Notes: generated from the letters alone by a model not told the origin. Shown: positions 47,165 to 58,616, counted from the first letter of the stretch. The stretch is DNA of 64,000 bases from Ceratotherium simum simum (GCF_000283155.1 NW_004454180.1:17683210-17747209), one strand, 5' to 3'. Translations and numbers: made by a program.

Positions 47165-47540
47165 GTATCAGTCAGCTCAGGCTGCATAACAAATACCACA
47201 GACTGGCAGCTTAAACCACAGACATTTATTTCCTCACAGTTCTGGAGGCTGGAAGATCGAGATTCCAGTGTTGGCAGGGCTAGTTTCTCCTGAGAGCTCT
47301 CTCAGGGTTGTAGACTGTGCCTTCTCCCTTTTCCCGTACGTAGTCATCCCTCTGTGCATGTCTGTGTCCTGATCTCCTCTTATAAGGACAGCAGTCATGT
47401 TGGTTCCACTCTAACGACCTCATTTTAACTGAATGACCACTTTAAGAGGCTTATCTCCAACTACAATAACATTCTGAGGTCCTGGGGGTTAGGACTTCAA
47501 TGTATGAATTTGGAGGGGACACATCTCAGCCCATCACAGG
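47165..47540 (-). mobile_element. MLT1 solo LTR (ERVL-MaLR)
   Basis: Plus strand reads 'aataccacagactggcagct', 'tttatttcctcacagttctg', 'gaggctggaagatcgagatt', 'ttataaggacagcagtcatg', 'ctgaggtcctgggggttagg' and 'gacacatctcagcccatcac', the exact antisense order of MLT1A/B-type LTRs. Solo LTR with no internal region. Confidence 0.92.
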
Positions 47541-48304
47541 TGCTTCCCATCCTCTGCTGCTCACTTCCTTTGGTTTCTGAAAAGATGCTCTAAATTATCC
47601 TTCCTTTTGTGTGTCTTATTGTAGGCACTTGATCGTTTTCCATTCATGGATCCTGCGTCTCTGGTCCACGTTTTAGGATGTTTGTGCTGTGGGTCCTGTC
47701 TCCTTTGCTAGCCACCACACAGTCGAGTCTGCAGCCTGGAGAGCCTTCTCCTTCCTCGGGCCCCTCTATGATTTATGGACCATAGGGGGCTGTATCTGTC
47801 TCCACTGCTCAGAGACGGATTAATCTGGAGCTTCCCCTGTGATTCCAGGCTGTGGACCCTCCAACAGGGCAGACCACCCACCCTGCCGGGGCCTGCTTCC
47901 CCCACAAACCTAAGTCGACCATGGGGAGCGAACATCACAAGGACATCACCAACTCAAGCGAGCCATGAAGTGCGGTGTTATCAAGATCCGTGCTAGCAGA
48001 GTCCAGACACGAGGCTCCCGGGCAGACCCGTGGACTACACCACCTTCGGGCTGAAACCCTGCTTTGGATCAGCACCACAACCCAGCCTGGATGTCACTAT
48101 ACCAGGGCCACGTCATCAGGCACCCCATCGCGCAGGTGCCTTCATGACCGACAACAGCACCACTGACCAGGGCCTCGGCCCCGCGGGCTGCTCTCACCAG
48201 GGGGGTGCAGACCCCTTCCGGAGGAGTCAAAGAGCACTGGCTGGAGACTTCTGGTTCCTTACAGGCAGTGCAGGCTGGCGTCCAAAAGCACCACGTGTGG
48301 CCTT
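47541..48304. other. unclassified, no gene recognised
   Basis: Mixed composition, no named repeat or coding signature. Confidence 0.3.
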
Positions 48305-48520
48305 TGCCTGGGTTTGAATGCCGACTTTCCCGGGTACTGGCTGTGTGAACTTGGGTACATTATTTGACCTCTCTGGGCCTCAGTTCACTCTTTTATGATG
48401 TGAGAACAATAAGAGTACTTACCTTCTAAGGTAACCAGGAAGATTAAATGTAATTAACTACAAAAAGCATTTAAAAGAGTGCCTGGATATAGTAGGCAGC
48501 CTCCAAGTGTTTCCTGGAAC
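48305..48520 (+). mobile_element. MIR SINE, nearly full length
   Basis: 'tggctgtgtgaacttgggta', 'gacctctctgggcctcagtt', 'aagattaaatgtaattaact' and 'agagtgcctggatatagtag' follow the MIR consensus from the tRNA-like part through the core to the 3' end. Confidence 0.92.
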
Positions 48521-50039
48521 TATAATTATGGTGCTTTTCCCAGTATTAACACTCGCCTTGGGGAACTTACCCCCTGCCTCCACGCCATGCTCAGTCTTAC
48601 ACTGCCTTGCGGGCGGGTGGAAGGAGAGCGCGTCAGCCTCCACCGCTGTTTTAGCTGAACCCCGTCCAGTGAGTCTACACAACTGGGATTGGAGGCATTG
48701 ACACCCAGCGATCCGCATCTCTAACTCGGACCTGACCACCCTCCCCCTCCCCAACTCTCCCTGCTCAGGACAGAGCCTCGTCAACAACGGGGTGGCCCTG
48801 CGCGGACACTCAGACTGTCAGCGGGCACGGCCTCCGGCTTTCTCGGGGGAGGGGTACTCAGACAAGCGGCAGGAACAGTGTTTGAAGTGCCACTGAAATG
48901 CTGGCGCATGAAACAGAACGTCCTGTTCACACGAGCCACAGACGTCCCCCAGACGGGTCTGCGGGGCTATCTCCAGCATCCTCAGGCCACCTGGAAGCCT
49001 CCACTCCAGGCACCTCATTACAACAGCTGTTTATCTCTCTTCAAAGGAAACTTTCTTCTGGGATCTTAAGGCACCACGCCCTAGGGTGGTATCTGCACAC
49101 GCCTCTGTCAGGGTACATACAGCCTTGATTACGGCAGATAGGAATAGCAGAGACTAGTAAAATGCGCCGATAGTTGCATACGGCCCTGAGATGCAGAGCC
49201 CTGATTTCCTCCTCCACCAGACTGTTCCTGGCAGCCAAGTCAGAGCTAAGCTTCATTTCCTCGCACTCCTGGCCCCACCCCCGCCCCGGGCTGGAGGAGT
49301 CCATAAGCAAACCGTGGCTGAACCCTGGAAGAAGTTAATAGAAATTAGAGAGACCCTCCCATGCGTGAGAAGGCGGACCCGGCAGGCAGCCCATCCTGGG
49401 AGGGGGAGCCTCTCAGAGTCTCCCCAGTCCTTTTCTCTTTCAGCTTTACCAGCAGTGTTCAGAAAATAGAGATCACGAGCCACGTGACTCTGCTTTATGG
49501 GAAGAAATTACACCGACTAGGACAAGGCACAGGAGTGCTGAGGCAGGAATGAGGCGTGCGACCCAGACGGTTCTAAAGAGCCAGGGTGACGGAGAGAAAT
49601 CTCGAGGTTCAGAAGAAATGCCCGACAGTAGAAAAGATGAAAAAGCATTATCCAATCCTCCAGAATATGGGAGAGGAGGAGGGCTATCCAAAATGCTCTC
49701 TGCTCCCTCGGAGCATCTCAGCTGCTCTCTCCAAAAGCAGAAATGAAAGCTCTTTGAAAAGGCAATGATTTGCTTAGAAAACATTCATTTAACATGTCTT
49801 GCAATTGTTGACACTCTCATTAGGTCTTGGCAGGGGCAGAGTACCGGTGCCTCCCAGGTGTGCCTGCCTCAGGAAGAGTCTCATTGGTTAGGAGGGAAAA
49901 TGAAACGTAAGTCCAAAGATACTGTGCTTGAAACGCACATGATGGGAAGTTGATGGTCCCGGGATTAAGGAAGCTGGGATCTGTATTGTTATCCATCCTG
50001 GGCAGCATGCATCTCTCTCTCTCTCACTTGAGCTCAGCT
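48521..50039. other. unclassified, no gene recognised
   Basis: No named repeat. A short CT run lies at about 50012-50027. Open frames of about 100 codons overlap on opposite strands. Confidence 0.35.
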
Positions 50040-50470
50040 GGGCAGCCGTCCAAATGATTCATATTTAATTCTAGCTATATTCAGCACAAAAGTCATCTAA
50101 CATCAGAGGATCAGAGTTACATCAACTAACAAGCACTGCGGAATTGATAAGCAGCTAAAATTAGGTCATTGCATAGCAGCGGCTTTTGATGGATGAAGTG
50201 AGATTTAGCCGCAGGTTTGCTATTTAAAGATCTGTTACAGCATCCTTTCCTGTAGCCACAATGAACACATAACCGAGCATCAGGCCTCTGATGAAATGTT
50301 TAATGATCGCTGTTTGCCTTGCTGGCTGTGGTGGAGATTTACAGGTTCCTTAAGAGCACATTCAGCTCTCAGGCCGAGCCCCATAAATAAATGCATTTTC
50401 ATTCCCTAACAGAGGCTATTTCTTCCTCCTCGGGGAAAATTCTGTAAAGTTATTTTAATCACTTTTAAAA
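50040..50470. promoter_or_regulatory. candidate conserved non-coding element (A/T-rich, repeat-free)
   Basis: A 430-base A/T-rich block between GC-rich flanks, with no repeat signature and no open frame. It contains homeodomain-type words: TGATGGATGA (50187-50196, PBX/HOX-like), CCATAAATAA (50381-50390, CDX/HOX-like) and several TTTAAT/ATTTAA cores. Short A/T-rich words are common by chance, so this is a composition-based guess that needs cross-species alignment. Confidence 0.3.
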
Positions 50471-52679
50471 GCATTCCATCAAACACTTCACCCTCCAAAT
50501 CCTGACCCAGCTCAGCGTTTCTAAATTCTTCATCTGCTTAAAACAAACACGCCTCTCCACCGCCAGATGTGTCCATCACCTTGTCCCAGTGGCCTCCTTT
50601 CTTTGTCTCACTTTCTCCCTCGATTTTAGAATCACACGCCCTTCCAAAGGGGCTTAGTCCCTCTCATCTCTGGTTTGTTTCTGTTGCTGGATGATTCGGG
50701 TTGGGGACCCGGTTTAATTGGGTCTGTGTTAGTTGCGGCTGAGGCCCCAGCCTGTGTGGCGGTCACCAGTTCTGGTGCCATAACCAGAGGCCGGGCCTGG
50801 AACCTCACATGCAGCCTACAAGGGCCACGGGTCAGCGTGTCCTGTCTGGACAGAACTGTGGTAGGGGACTGTGCCAGCCCCTCCAAGGGGGCTGTAACAG
50901 CGCCTGGCACACCGAGGCCACCAACAGCACCGAGGGACTGCTGAGCCTCACCAAGTACTGGACCGGGCCTGAGCTTTGGAGAGCCCGGAGGACAGGGCCA
51001 CCCTCCCTCGTGATGGGAGACTGGCTCCTCTAGGCATTATGGGGCTCTGACGGCTGCCCCTCACTCCAGGGAAGGGGACCCTTCTCTTCTGGGCCCCAGG
51101 GAGAGCCAGGGCGTGGGGAGGGCTTGGGAAGGAGGGGCACCTGGGTTGCGGCCCTCCCGTGGCCTGAGCAGCCTGAATTCCTTAAGGGGCCCAAGGACGG
51201 GCTGCCTCCAGAGTGGCCCGGGGCAGCGGGCCCTGTGAGCCCCGGGCTGGAGGACAGTCCCTGGGGAGCCACAGTGGGGCTGGGAGCCTCGGAGAGCAGC
51301 GGTATAGGAGGGATCCTCCTGGCCCCACCCAGCCACCCCTTTCCACCTCCACCCGGGGGGACACCGGCTTTCCCACGCCTGGCCTTCCCGGCCCCTCCAA
51401 CCAGTCACCAGAGGCAGCGATTATCCTGTCATCACAGAGACACCGCCAGGCCTGGCAATGACTTTTCACATGCAAATTCCACACCACTTGCGTCCTCTTC
51501 CACCAAACAGTTGTGCTGCTCTGTCGGGAAGATAAACTGCATCCCGGAGGCCCTGATCCCATCGTATTAACCAGGTGTCTAAACCCGGCAGCTTTTGTCA
51601 TCCTGCAGGCATTCAGCAGCGAGCCCGCTGGAGGCGGCAGGAGGGGCCGTGGCGGTTTCCTGTGATGTGGGGAGGGTGGGGTGCAGCTGCGGGCCGGACG
51701 GGGAGCTCGCAGGGGCCCAGCTGACTCCGCGGGGCAGCCGTCCGCTCAGGTTCAGATGAGGCAACATAAAAGACCTGATGGAAACCTCAAGTGGTTGTTC
51801 TTGGCCGTGTGTCTGCGTTCTCTACACAGAGCCACCCGACGCCTCTGACGTGGTTTGGATCCCTCCAGAGTGGACCTTCCATAACATTCCGGCGCAGGCA
51901 ACGTACTTGGAGGGTTATTCCAGAGCTGGGGGACAGGGACAGGAAGTGAGATGGGACAGGGAAGGCAGCCAGAAAGTTAGTTGTCATCGTGGTAACTGAG
52001 CCTAATCCCATTTGGGACCCCCGGGTGCCAGTGTGGAACGTGGGGCAAGGTCGCTGGGGTGTAAGCGGCTCCCATGGGCACTGGGTGGGGCGTTAATTCA
52101 CAGGCGTCCTGGCCTGATGGCCAGAAAGATCCCCCGCTGGGAAACGCAAGTGCTAGAGGATTGGGTGAGTGGGCACGCACTTCCTGTGGCAGTGGGGGAC
52201 GTGAGTGGGGGCGTGCTAGCAGCACCGGCTACACCATCCAAGACTCCCTTTTCAGGAGAGTTTTCTAACGCTCAGATTTGAGCCGCATGTCAGGAGAAAC
52301 GGGAGCCAAAACCTGATTAGAGTCAGGAGTAGTTTTCAAGAGTCAGTTAAAAGGGGCACTTGTGTTCACAATCCCGCCGTGTGTACCTTTACACACAGTA
52401 GGTGCTGAGATCATCCTATGGGTAATGACGTGCCTGTGTGGGCCTTCAACCAGAGGGCCCTCCCTGAGGCCAGTAAGTTACCACTCTATAAATTGCACCA
52501 GGCGTCATTATTAATCACCGTCATCTCCGTCATTTGGATTGTATCAAGATGGCCTGTAAGTCACATTGGCCAATTATATTTTCCAAAAATGGCCACGCCT
52601 GTGGGTTTACCCCAGCCCACCAGCTCTTCTCATAGAGTGACATGACCTCTCTCAAGAGGTGCAGTCTATGTTCCCTTCT
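50471..52679. other. GC-rich unclassified stretch, no gene supported
   Basis: No named repeat. Around 51.05-51.45 kb frames of 148 (plus) and 139/115 (minus) codons overlap. A locally CpG-dense patch lies at about 51610-51750. No exon structure is visible. Confidence 0.35.
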
Positions 52680-53071
52680 GCTAGGGGCTTAATGGTGTCC
52701 CTCCAAGTTCATACGCTGAGGTCCTAACCCCAGCACCTCAGAATGTGACTGTGTTTGGAGATGGGGTCTTCAAAGAAGTCAGTAAGTTTAAATGAGGAGT
52801 CGTTAGGATGGGCCCTAATCCACTACGACTGGCGTCCTTATAAGAAGACGAGGTCAAGACACAGACACACAGAGGGATGACCATGTGAGGACACAGGGAG
52901 AAAACGGCTGCCTCCATGCCAAGGAGAGAGGCCTCAGAAGGAACCAGCCTTGCCCACACCTTGATCTCAGACTTCCGGCCTCCAGGACCGAGAGCTGATA
53001 AATGTCTGTTGTTTCAGCCGCCCCGTCTGTGGAGCTTTGTTACAGCAGCCCGAGCTGACTACCGCAGCTCC
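52680..53071 (+). mobile_element. MLT1A-type solo LTR (ERVL-MaLR)
   Basis: 'gaggtcctaaccccagcacc', 'tcagaatgtgactgtgtttg', 'cgtccttataagaagacgag', 'gaccatgtgaggacacaggg', 'aaggagagaggcctcagaag' and 'ctgataaatgtctgttgttt' follow the MLT1A LTR in order. Opposite in orientation to the MLT1 at 47165. Confidence 0.94.
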
Positions 53072-53539
53072 CCTCCAGCCTGGGCCGACTCTGTAACTGC
53101 CTTATCAACAGAGCACAGTGGAAGAGACGCCGAGTGACTTCTGAGACCAGACCGGAAAAGCAACAGGGCTTCCTCCTGGCTTTCTCTCTCTCCTGGACGC
53201 TTGCCCTCAGAACTCAGCCACCACGCTGTGTGTGGCCCCAGCTAGCTGACATGAGGAGACAACGGGCAAGAGAACTGAGACCCCAGCCAGCAGCTGGCAC
53301 CACTCACCAGACACACGCATGAGTGAGGCCTCAAGCGGTCCCAGGCTCAGGCTCAGGGTCTTCCAGTTGAGGTCCCGGACACGGCGAAGCAGAAACAAGC
53401 CATCCTCTCTGTGCCCTGTCTGAATTCCCAACCCACCAAATCCATGAGCAGCAGCAACAGTGGTTCCATGCCACTATATGTTTGGGTAACTTGTTACCCA
53501 GTCTTGGTAACAGGAGCAGTCTTGAACAGGAAATAGTGT
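53072..53539. other. unclassified, no gene recognised
   Basis: No named repeat or coding motif. Confidence 0.3.
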
Positions 53540-53632
53540 GATCATCAATTTGCCAATGAGAAAACTGATAGGAAGAGAAACTCCACGATTTTCCAAAGTC
53601 ACACGGCTAGAAAAACGGCAAAGCAACTTGGG
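53540..53632 (-). mobile_element. MIR SINE fragment
   Basis: 'caatgagaaaactgatagga' and 'ttttccaaagtcacacggct' resemble the antisense MIR core words for 'gaggaaactgaggc' and 'aaggtcacacagct'. Short and diverged. Confidence 0.55.
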
Positions 53633-53744
53633 TGAGTAATTTTGCCGGAATGAAGAGTCATTGAGTTCGTATTACAGAGAAGGAAGCACTCTTAGCCACC
53701 AGAGGCACAGAGACGGCCTGGAGTAGGCCCCCCACATATGTACC

Positions 53745-54010
53745 CAGGAGGTCCACCTGCCATGAGCATTTTCCCCCAAAGACTGTGTAAGTAGAACTGT
53801 TGGATAAATTCCAAGAAGTGGTATATTTATGTAAAACTTCCTTAGATAGTGCCACGTTTCCCCCAAAGAGATGGCAAGAATCGACGCTCCACCAACAGCA
53901 TCTGTGACTGCTGCACAAGTGCAGTCTTGGCAACATTGTGGGGTTTCTGATAATTAGAGAAACTGTTAGTCCTTTTACAATTATCTTTAAAACCTTATAT
54001 AACACACTTA
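53745..54010 (-). mobile_element. old L1 3' region fragment
   Basis: 'aactgttggataaattccaa', 'cgctccaccaacagcatctg' and 'ttggcaacattgtggggttt' resemble the antisense L1 3' sequence, with its 'actcccaccagcaatgt' and 'ttgccaacac' words. Moderate divergence. Confidence 0.55.
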
Positions 54011-55084
54011 CATCAGTATATGTTCGAGGCCTTATCTGTTGTCCTCACGTTGTGAATGGCAGGAGATCACTATAGTTACGCCAGCTTCCTTCCTCTCTCT
54101 CTTCATCTCCAGATTCTTGCTAATTATATAATTATCTCTGAATTGTCACTAGGGCAATTTGCATGCTAGGGCATTTGCATTCTGCTCACTCCCTGGAATT
54201 TGCACACACATCCGGTCTGCATTCCACCTTCAAGTGGGCTCCAAGCTCACCGCCCATTCTTTGATCCCAGCTTCGGATTCCATGGCTCTGCTGGCCCGGG
54301 GTCCCCCTCGAGCTGCCTGCCAGCAGGGCTCCTGCTGCGACATTCCTGGGTCCTCGTTTGTTTGCTGTTTTCTTACTTCTGACTCGTGGACACTCCTTAC
54401 ATCATCACGTCTTGCCTTCAGGTTTTTTCTTTGAGAGCTTGTTTCCCAGCGGCCATATAGTTTCTCGTCTTTGAATTTCCTGAAGAAATACGTGTTCGGT
54501 ATTTTCTTGGCTTTTAGCACAATTCGGTGTGTGTGTTCTTCACCTATCTGTTGTTTAACCGCTGCTTCCCTCTTCCGCTCTTGCCCAGATCCTTCGCTGG
54601 TTGCTCTCTGATTATTAACAGTCCTAATTTGGGGTGTCACTCAGTTGTAGCTGAGGAGCGGTGCTGGGTAAGGGACCAGGGGAGTGAACCAGGACAACCA
54701 AAGCGTGGATTTGGGCCTTTTCTCCAAACACCACACCCTGGGGGCTGTCTCTACGGGATGAGCTGGGGTCGGCCAGTTCACAACAAAGCCCTGTGGGCTG
54801 CTGCCCTCAGCCTGCCCGTGGCAGACTCTGCCCCCAGCTCAGGCTGAGCAATCCACTGTGCAGACGACATTCTCCTCTCCTTCTGTCAATCACCCCGGAG
54901 CCTGGACAACGAAGGAGGGCTGGATCTGACCCACAGGCAAGTGGAAACCCTTCTTCCGGGGAGGGGGCTGGGCAGTGGGAGTGGACGGCAAACACGCACA
55001 CGTTACTATCTTCCCCACGGGCTGCCAGTGCATCCCCTGTTCCCATGTTGTTCCTTCTCCTGTCACTAGAATGGCTTTGCTGAT
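54011..55084. other. unclassified; possible weak L2 similarity
   Basis: Near 54170-54245 the words 'ctgctcactccctggaattt' faintly recall an L2 segment, too weak to call. No gene recognised. Confidence 0.3.
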
Positions 55085-55235
55085 TGCTGTCCTGGGGAAA
55101 CTCATTTAATTGTTTCAGTTTTGCCAATTATCTACTTAAGGGTCACTGTTTCCTATAATATAGCAGCTTAACTAATTAAAAAGATTAACCTTGGGCAGAA
55201 GCATAGCTTGAATTTATGCAAATTATATGAAACAG
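55085..55235. promoter_or_regulatory. candidate conserved non-coding element with octamer and TAATTA words
   Basis: A short A/T-rich, repeat-free block. It contains a perfect POU octamer ATGCAAAT (55216-55223), a homeodomain core TAATTA (55173-55178) and 'tttaattgtttcagtttt'. These words together fit a homeobox/POU-bound enhancer, but chance occurrence is not excluded without conservation data. Confidence 0.27.
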
Positions 55236-55374
55236 TGACTTGCACACAGGGATAAGGGGTGGTCTGAGCACCACTGGCCTGTGCAAGGCTGACGGCCCCC
55301 AAAGGCCACCTCCAGAGTCACTCTTCCACTGGGACCGTGGCTGGCTAAAATCCAGGGTCCAGGGCAGCTTTCCT

Positions 55375-55530
55375 GCCCTGGCTGCGCGTTAGTTACCACC
55401 CCCTGGGGCATCTGGAGCCCAGGCAGATCGAAGCAGGACCTCAGGAGGTGGGGACGTTGCTGGAACTTTCCACAGCTCCCCAGGGGATTCCAGCGAGTGG
55501 CTGAGGTGGAGAACCCCTGGTCTGGACTAG
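55375..55530 (+). mobile_element. MER5A-type hAT DNA transposon
   Basis: 'accaccccctggggcatctg', 'agcccaggcagatcg', 'cacagctccccaggggattc' and 'ggtggagaacccctggtctg' follow MER5A to its 'gagaaccactggtctaga' end. Non-autonomous, dead. Confidence 0.75.
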
Positions 55531-55950
55531 ACTATGCGGCCTTTGGTTGCAGCCAGAGCCTTCTTTCTTTCTGAAGTGATTTAGAAGCAAATTCAGGTCG
55601 AGTCAAACACGCTTGCCCCCTTCCAATCGCGTGTGCTGACAAATCAGAGGAAAACAGAATCTTATTTGGGAAGAGGCCTCAAAAAGCTCGCGGTCCTCTG
55701 CCTCGGCTACTTCTGGACTGACCCTGGAGCACGAAGAAATGTGCATGCCCGGGACCCTCCCCAGAGCCCCTGATTGAAAGGGTTTAGGGGTAGCTGGACC
55801 TTCCCAAGCGATGCCTGCAGCCCCACACCTTCGTATCAACCCGAGTGTGCAGGGGCATCTCGGGTTCCAAGTGGGTTCTGAGGCCCCGCCAGCCCTTGGG
55901 CTGTTTAGGATGGTCAGACCCACACTGTGCACAAGGCCGTTTTAAAAATC
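55531..55950. other. unclassified, no gene recognised
   Basis: No named repeat. A 109-codon minus-strand frame (55603-55932) has no recognisable motif. Confidence 0.3.
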
Positions 55951-56290
55951 AAATTTATCCACCCATGCAGATGGTTACTGAGGTCTATGTGCCCAGCACC
56001 GTGCTGGGACAACAAAGACACGGTCCCTGTCCCCCCAGTCCATAGTATAGTATAGTATAGTATAGTATAGTATAGTATAGTATATTACATTACATTACAT
56101 TACATTGTATTATATATGACTATATTATAGTCCTCACTATATTCTTATAAACAAAATAACTAAAAATGGCAAGACTGTTATGAGTGAAGCAAACAGGGTA
56201 CTGAGACACAAAATAATTGGGGGGGGTCCTACCTTAGAGAAAGACTCAGAGGAGGTGACCCTTGAACTAACCTGAAAGGTAAAAGGAAGC
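55951..56290 (-). mobile_element. L2 LINE 3' region with internal pentanucleotide expansion
   Basis: Left part 'atgtgcccagcaccgtgctg', 'ggacaacaaagacacggtcc', and right part 'agactcagaggaggtgaccc', 'ttgaactaacctgaaaggt' are the antisense L2 3' region in correct order. They are separated by a compound (ATAGT)n(ACATT)n repeat, where the L2 has unique sequence. Confidence 0.75.
56042..56106 (+). repeat. compound pentanucleotide microsatellite (ATAGT)8 then (ACATT)4
   Basis: Eight perfect ATAGT units (56042-56081), one transitional ATATT, then four ACATT units (56087-56106). The two motifs differ by few changes, so the second probably arose by mutation and spread of one unit. It lies within an L2 remnant. 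Confidence 0.97.
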
Positions 56291-56559
56291 AAGTCACAGA
56301 GGAGGAGACGGGCTGTTCTGGGCTGACACCTCCACTTCCTGGCCGACACCCCAAGAGGCTTTCTGGCCTGGCTGTATTTGCAGCTCCTGCTGGACAGCTC
56401 GCCTCACTTCACAGAGCTGCCCCCCACGTCCTCTGGGTAGTGACCCACAGTGCCAGCTCCCTTTCAGGGGTAGCCTAGCCCTGATCAACTTGGATTCCTT
56501 CAAGGTCAGTTTGAGAGTTCAGAGGGGCTAGGCTGCCCCTGCCCTTTGGATGTTCCCTT

Positions 56560-56716
56560 TTTAAAAAGTTGAGGTAAAGTATACATAACATAAAATTCAT
56601 TTTTTTAAAGTGTACAATTCAGTGGCTTTGAGTATATTTATAATGATGAGCAATCATCGCTGCTATCTAATTTCAGAACATTTTCATCACTCCCAGAGGA
56701 AGCCCTGGATAAGTAA
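56560..56716 (-). mobile_element. L1 3' UTR fragment
   Basis: 'aagttgaggtaaagtataca', 'aaagtgtacaattcagtggc' and 'gcaatcatcgctgctatcta' are the classic antisense L1M 3' UTR. It adjoins the minisatellite that follows. Confidence 0.88.
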
Positions 56717-56727
56717 GAAGCCCCTTC

Positions 56728-57716
56728 TGATCTGCTGGTAGGGCTCGTTCACTCACCTGGGGTGACCTGATGATAGGACTCACGCACACGCCTGGGGTGA
56801 CCTGATGATGGGGCTCACGCACACGCCTGCGGGGATCTGATGATGGGGCTCACACACACACCTGGGGGGATCTGATGATGGGGCTCACGCACACGCCTGG
56901 GGTGATCTGATGATGGGGCTCACNNNNNNNNNNNNNNNNNNNNNNNNNNNNNNNNNNNNNNNNNNNNNNNNNNNNNNNNNNNNNNNNNNNNNNNNNNNNN
57001 NNNNNNNNNNNNNNNNNNNNNNNNNNNNNNNNNNNNNNNNNNNNNNNNNNNNNNNNNNNNNNNNNNNNNNNNNNNNNNNNNNNNNNNNNNNNNNNNNNNN
57101 NNNNNNNNNNNNNNNNNNNNNNNNNNNNNNNNNNNNNNNNNNNNNNNNNNNNNNNNNNNNNNNNNNNNNNNNNNNNNNNNNNNNNNNNNNNNNNNNNNNN
57201 NNNNNNNNNNNNNNNNNNNNNNNNNNNNNNNNNNNNNNNNNNNNNNNNNNNNNNNNNNNNNNNNNNNNNNNNNNNNNNNNNNNNNNNNNNNNNNNNNNNN
57301 NNNNNNNNNNNNNNNNNNNNNNNNNNNNNNNNNNNNNNNNNNNNNNNNNNNNNNNNNNNNNNNNNNNNNNNNNNNNNNNNNNNNNNNNNNNNNNNNNNNN
57401 NNNNNNNNNNNNNNNNNNNNNNNNNNNNNNNNNNNNNNNNNNNNNNNNNNNNNNNNNNNNNNNNNNNNNNNNNNNNNNNNNNNNNNNNNNNNNNNNNNNN
57501 NNNNNNNNNNNNNNNNNNNNNNNNNNNNNNNNNNNNNNNNNNNCACACACCTGGGGTGCTCTCAGACGGGCCCGTGCACACACCCGGGGTGATCTGATGT
57601 TGGGGCTCACACACCCGCCTGGGGTGATCTGATGATGGGGCTCACGCACACACCTGGGATGATCTGATGATGGGGCTCACACACACACCTGGGGTGCTCT
57701 CAGGTGGGCCCATGCA
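56728..57716 (+). repeat. 35-bp minisatellite containing a gap
   Basis: Tandem units of about 35 bp with core GATCTGATGATGGGGCTCAC followed by a CACACG-type word and CCTGGGGT. Five to six units are visible left of a 620-base N run and about five right of it. A second, 33-bp unit type with CTCTCAG and GGGCCC appears twice to the right, 138 bp apart with three 35-bp units between. Not coding. Confidence 0.95.
56924..57543. other. assembly gap (620 N)
   Basis: 620 unknown bases inside the 35-bp minisatellite. Both edges are in array sequence, so the missing DNA is almost certainly more array. True copy number is unknown. Confidence 0.99.
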
Positions 57717-58384
57717 CTCCCTCAGTGTGATTGTAGCTGCCGTTCTCAACTGGCAGGCTGTCCTCTCCGGTGAACACTTGTTAGACTGTTTGGGATTCTC
57801 CTGTCTCAGATCCTTAGATGCTTCTTTCCTCCACTCTTTCCTCCTTCCTCTGCCCACACAGATGTCAAAGCCGTGGACTCTGGTTGTTGGTTTATCACAG
57901 CCCACTTGTTTTAGGGGTTTGTGGGGGGACCTCGTCACCTGGTTTTGTTGCCCATGCTGTCCAAGGAGCTTCGGTTTTGTTATCCAGTTACTCTGTTCCT
58001 AAGTGTGTGGGGGATGGGGGTTGGGAGAGTCCTGGGGGGAGCAGAGCCAGCCTTGAAGAATCCTCTATGCATCCCTCTCTGAGTTTGCCCGCGGCCCCTG
58101 AGCCACGGGGGTTTAAGTTCACCTGGCACCTCTCTTGGGAAATGATTTAAGTCATTAAGAAAAGGTCAAGTTGTTTTGAGAAAACTCTTTTTAGAAGGGA
58201 AGGAAAAGTATAATGTGGCTTGTAAATATTTGTTCCCAAAATGCTTAATTTTCAAATGCAATTTAATACTACCTAGAACTTTAATATATGTGCAACTATT
58301 CAGTCTCCAAGGATCTGAATAAATGTAGATATATAAGCATATATGTGCTTTGGGTAGCTCAAATGCAAGGTTTAAGGGTTGCCT
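57717..58384. other. unclassified; A/T-rich right half
   Basis: Mixed composition to about 58.15 kb. From 58190 to 58370 an A/T-rich repeat-free block. Frames of 110 codons at 57667-58150 start in the array edge and have no motifs. Confidence 0.3.
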
Positions 58385-58586
58385 TTTTTTTTTTTTTTTT
58401 TTGCTGAGGAAGATTAGCCCTGAGCTAACATCTGTGCCAATCTTGCTCTATTTTGTGTGTGGGTCGCTGCCACAGCATGGCCACTGACGAGTGGTGTAGG
58501 TCCACACCCAGGATCTGAATCCATGAACCCAGGCCACCAAAGCGGAACACACCAATCTTAACCACTAGGCCATAGGGCTGGCCCCA
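58385..58586 (-). mobile_element. ERE SINE, diverged copy
   Basis: Minus-strand ERE with a T-run tail complement, one CTGAGCTAACATC phrase and a degraded tRNA-like head ('aggatctgaatccatgaacc'). The flanking words AAGGGTTGCC and AAGGGCTGC look like a slightly mutated target duplication. It forms a head-to-head pair with the ERE at 58617, whose start is about 30 bases away. Confidence 0.94.
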
Positions 58587-58616
58587 AGGGCTGCTTTTTA
58601 AGAATGTTATTTATCA

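Noticed and set aside
56850..57649. Open frames of 208-254 codons across the N run
   Set aside because: Most of their length is unknown bases, and the rest is minisatellite.
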